From Bacteroidaceae bacterium (GTDB taxonomy: Bacteria > Bacteroidota > Bacteroidia > Bacteroidales > Bacteroidaceae), in assembly GCA_017466965.1 (NCBI GenBank), contig JAFTTD010000128.1:1-7083 (forward strand): DNA of 7,083 nucleotides. Reading direction: 5' to 3'. The translations under genes and the position numbers were made by a program. The notes under the pieces were generated by a model. That model saw only the letters and a list, made by a program, of their open reading frames with translations. It was not told the DNA's origin and searched no databases. Each line of letters begins with the position of its first letter. Within the stretch, counting starts at the first letter, position 1. Shown in pieces: positions 5,044 through 7,083 of this stretch.

Positions 5044-6207
5044 ATGAAAAAATTATTTATGACAATTTCGGTGCTTGCTTTAACAACGATGGCATCAGCA
5101 CAACAAATCTATGAAGGAAGCAAGTTCAGTGACAATTGGTTTGTAAGCTTTGGGGCCGGTGGTTATGTGCCTACTGTAGGTGCAAATTTCTTTCCTGACA
5201 TGCGTCCAGCAATGAAGCTTGAACTGGGGCGTTACTTTACACCAGAGGTTGGAATTTCTGTAAGTGTCCAGGCAGGTATAAACGATAACAATGGAAACAG
5301 CCGGTCTAACATATTTGTCAATGGCAGAGGCGGGAAGAACGTCTTCGACTTTACCAATGTTTCATTAAACGGACTTTTGAATCTCAATAATTTCTTTTCT
5401 GGATACAACGGTTATCCTCGTCCGTTTGAAATAGTGGCAGAAGCAGGATTAGGATGGGGGCATTTCTATGGAATGAGACATGGCGACAAGCCTATGCAAG
5501 ACAGGAATTTCCTTACAGCTGCATTTGGGTTAGGCATGAATCTGAATGTGAGTGATGCATTGCAGATTAATTTCAAGCCTGGCATGACATATTCCTTGTC
5601 GGATATGAGAGCGAACAAATTCAATGTTAACAGCTCTTATTTGACATTGATGGCGGGAATAACATATAAGTTCATGAATAGCAACGGAAGTCATAATTTC
5701 AAACTAAGCGACCGAGTTTATACCCAAGCAGAGATGGATGATATGAACGACAAAATAAATCGTATGCGAGTGAGGTATGAAGAGGATATAGATGAGCGTG
5801 ATGCTGAAATCATGACGCTTGAGGCGCAGCTTGCTGAGGCTTTGACTGACGAAATTACTACAGATGCAATTGTGGTGGAGAAAGATTCTCCTGTACCAGT
5901 GGTGTTGTTTGCTCAAGGAAGCAGTGAAGTGATGAAGTCGCAGGAAATATCAATTAATATGATTGCAGATTACATGAAAACTAATCCTGATTGCAATGTC
6001 TTGATTAAGGGATATGCTTCTACTGAGGGTACATCAGAATTTAATCAGAAACTGTCTGAGGATCGTGCTAAAGCTGTATATGACATACTTGTAAAGAAGT
6101 ACGGAATATCTGCATCACGACTTACTGCTAAAGGATTTGGAGAAACAGACGGTCTTTTCTCTGAACTTGAATGGAACAGAGTTTGCATATTCGTAGATAC
6201 AAAATAG
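5044..6207 (+). CDS. OmpA-family outer membrane protein
   Basis: I choose ATG 5044 rather than 5017. MKKLFMTISVLALTTMASA is then a standard signal peptide with cleavage before QQIYEG, whereas the upstream start adds nine residues before it. The result is 387 residues. After the signal peptide, about residues 25-215 alternate aromatic and glycine-rich strands typical of an eight-stranded outer membrane barrel. About residues 225-265 (QAEMDDMNDKINRMRVRYEE and onward) form a charged, probably coiled-coil linker. The last 100 residues or so are an OmpA C-terminal domain: VVLFAQGSSEV, then GYASTEGTSEFNQKLSEDRA, then LTAKGFGE and EWNRVCIF. Such proteins tie the outer membrane to peptidoglycan. The position normally held by the peptidoglycan-binding Asp (GHTD in E. 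coli-type domains) is Ser326 (GYAS), while N334 and Arg341 of the N-LS-RA motif are kept. It is a single-gene unit, ended by a hairpin at 6253-6288. Confidence 0.92.
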   Translation: MKKLFMTISVLALTTMASAQQIYEGSKFSDNWFVSFGAGGYVPTVGANFFPDMRPAMKLELGRYFTPEVGISVSVQAGINDNNGNSRSNIFVNGRGGKNVFDFTNVSLNGLLNLNNFFSGYNGYPRPFEIVAEAGLGWGHFYGMRHGDKPMQDRNFLTAAFGLGMNLNVSDALQINFKPGMTYSLSDMRANKFNVNSSYLTLMAGITYKFMNSNGSHNFKLSDRVYTQAEMDDMNDKINRMRVRYEEDIDERDAEIMTLEAQLAEALTDEITTDAIVVEKDSPVPVVLFAQGSSEVMKSQEISINMIADYMKTNPDCNVLIKGYASTEGTSEFNQKLSEDRAKAVYDILVKKYGISASRLTAKGFGETDGLFSELEWNRVCIFVDTK

Positions 6208-6252
6208 GTGAATTGATTTGAGTGAGATTGTTATTAGGATGATGTAAATGGC

Positions 6253-6288
6253 AGGAGTGCAGGAATATAATGATACTTCTGCACTCCT
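6253..6288. terminator. Shared hairpin terminator between convergent genes
   Basis: AGGAGTGCAG (6253-6262) pairs perfectly with CTGCACTCCT (6279-6288), and two more pairs (one G-T) extend the stem inward. It lies 45 bases after the OmpA-family stop and 18 bases beyond the stop of the convergent DAHP synthase/chorismate mutase gene. The flanking T-tracts are short on both strands (TTAGCTTTAG on the forward side), so efficiency is uncertain, but position and stem strength fit a bidirectional terminator. Confidence 0.65.
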
Positions 6289-6306
6289 TAGCTTTAGAAA
6301 ATTGAA

Positions 6307-7083
6307 TTATTGGTTTATAACTTTCACCTGCTGATTTACGCTCTCTTCGTGTATGGATTCGAATATCTGACGAATACATTCAGGAGAAACTCCGCAGAAT
6401 GCTCCTTGTGCTCCGCGTTTGTCAAGTATTTCTGAATAACGGCTTGTCTGGACAATAGTCATTCCGTGCTCTTTCTTGTATTGTCCTATTTCTCGGCTGA
6501 TGCGCATACGTTTTGCAAGCAAATCAATAAGCTGGTTATCAACTTCGTCAATCTGTTTGCGAAGAGCGGTAATGTTCTCAGTTGTCTGTATTTCATTTCT
6601 GATGACAAGCAGATTGAGTATGTAGTCAAGAATGTCTGGTGTTACTTGCTGTTTTGAGTCACTCCATGCTTCGTCAGGATTGCAATGGCTTTCCACTATT
6701 AATCCGTCCATACCGAGATCCATGGCTTGCTGACACAGAGAGGCTATCAAATCTCTTCTTCCGCCTATGTGGCTTGGGTCGTTTATTATAGGCATGTTTG
6801 GTATGCGACGATGTAATTCTATAGGTATTTGCCACATTGGCATATTGCGATAAATTTTCTTGTCGTATGACGAGAATCCTCTGTGAATAGCTCCTATACG
6901 CTTGATTCCTGCTCCGTTAACTCTTTCTATGGCTCCAATCCAAAGTTCAAGGTCTGGGTTTACAGGATTTTTCACCAAAACAGGAACGTCAATACCTTTG
7001 AGAGAATCTGCTATATCCTGCACAGCGAAAGGGTTTGCTGTAGTTCGTGCGCCAATCCACAAAATGTCTATACCGTATTCAAG
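6307..7083 (-). CDS. Bifunctional DAHP synthase / chorismate mutase, C-terminal 258 residues (5' end outside window)
   Basis: The frame stays open to the window edge (LEYGIDILWIGARTT at the first visible residues), so no start is present. A TTG at 7060-7062 encodes an internal Leu, not a start. Visible residues 1 to about 160 are the second part of a DAHP synthase of the AroA-beta/KDOPS-like type: WIGARTTANPFAVQ, VLVKNPV (Lys for PEP binding), GAIHRGF, NDPSHIGGRR (His metal ligand), and IVESHCNPDEAWSD (Glu and Asp metal ligands). Residues about 168-255 are an AroQ-type chorismate mutase domain: R175 and R192 (LRKQID, LLAKRM), K203, R215, S248 and Q252 occupy the substrate-binding positions. 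The enzyme joins phosphoenolpyruvate and erythrose 4-phosphate, the first step of aromatic synthesis, and converts chorismate to prephenate. The C-terminal mutase fused to this synthase is known from Porphyromonas and Prevotella and is thought to allow prephenate feedback on the synthase. Both domains look intact. Confidence 0.94.
   Translation of the reverse strand, partial: LEYGIDILWIGARTTANPFAVQDIADSLKGIDVPVLVKNPVNPDLELWIGAIERVNGAGIKRIGAIHRGFSSYDKKIYRNMPMWQIPIELHRRIPNMPIINDPSHIGGRRDLIASLCQQAMDLGMDGLIVESHCNPDEAWSDSKQQVTPDILDYILNLLVIRNEIQTTENITALRKQIDEVDNQLIDLLAKRMRISREIGQYKKEHGMTIVQTSRYSEILDKRGAQGAFCGVSPECIRQIFESIHEESVNQQVKVINQ

Noticed and set aside
7060..7062. TTG as the start of the DAHP synthase/chorismate mutase gene
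   Set aside because: The frame continues upstream to the window edge with residues typical of the synthase (LEYGIDI before LWIGARTT), so the gene is partial and this TTG is an internal Leu codon.

Overview
This window looks like a chromosomal segment from a member of the Bacteroidales, most likely Prevotellaceae (Prevotella/Segatella-like). The evidence is a DAHP synthase-chorismate mutase fusion of the type known from Porphyromonas and Prevotella, an OmpA protein with a GYAS-type domain, a GH105 glycosidase, a Bacteroidetes-type C39 peptidase ABC exporter, promoters resembling the Bacteroidetes -33 TTTG / -7 TAnnTTTG consensus, and no clear Shine-Dalgarno sequences.

Layout. Bases 1-72 hold the end of an unidentified forward gene, followed by a hairpin terminator. 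Bases 238-2436 encode a complete peptidase-containing ABC exporter (C39 peptidase, membrane domain, ATPase). One base later comes the start of its HlyD-type adaptor gene, but that gene breaks after about 55 codons. It runs tail-to-tail into the beginning of a reverse-strand secreted-protein gene, which is also cut short. A gene-free stretch of about 590 bases (2814-3399) follows. It is packed with repeats: heptamer repeats that form inverted arms, 21-bp imperfect tandem repeats, and a nested double palindrome. Bases 3400-4779 (reverse) encode a secreted GH105 unsaturated rhamnogalacturonyl hydrolase-like enzyme. A divergent promoter region with a second heptamer array separates it from an OmpA-family outer membrane protein (5044-6207, forward). 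A shared hairpin terminator lies between that gene and the convergent 3' part of a bifunctional DAHP synthase/chorismate mutase gene, whose 5' end lies outside the window.

How the genes relate. Most of these are independent transcription units rather than one pathway. The exporter and the adaptor stub were clearly one operon. With the adaptor truncated and no double-glycine cargo peptide visible, this copy is probably non-functional unless it uses an adaptor encoded elsewhere. The GH105 enzyme would act in the periplasm on unsaturated pectin fragments, but no other pectin-utilisation gene is in view. OmpA is a structural envelope protein, and the fusion enzyme belongs to aromatic amino acid synthesis.

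I do not see a convincing new multi-gene system. The best leads are the broken adaptor / broken secreted-protein junction, which has the geometry of an inversion breakpoint, and the dense repeat region beside it.
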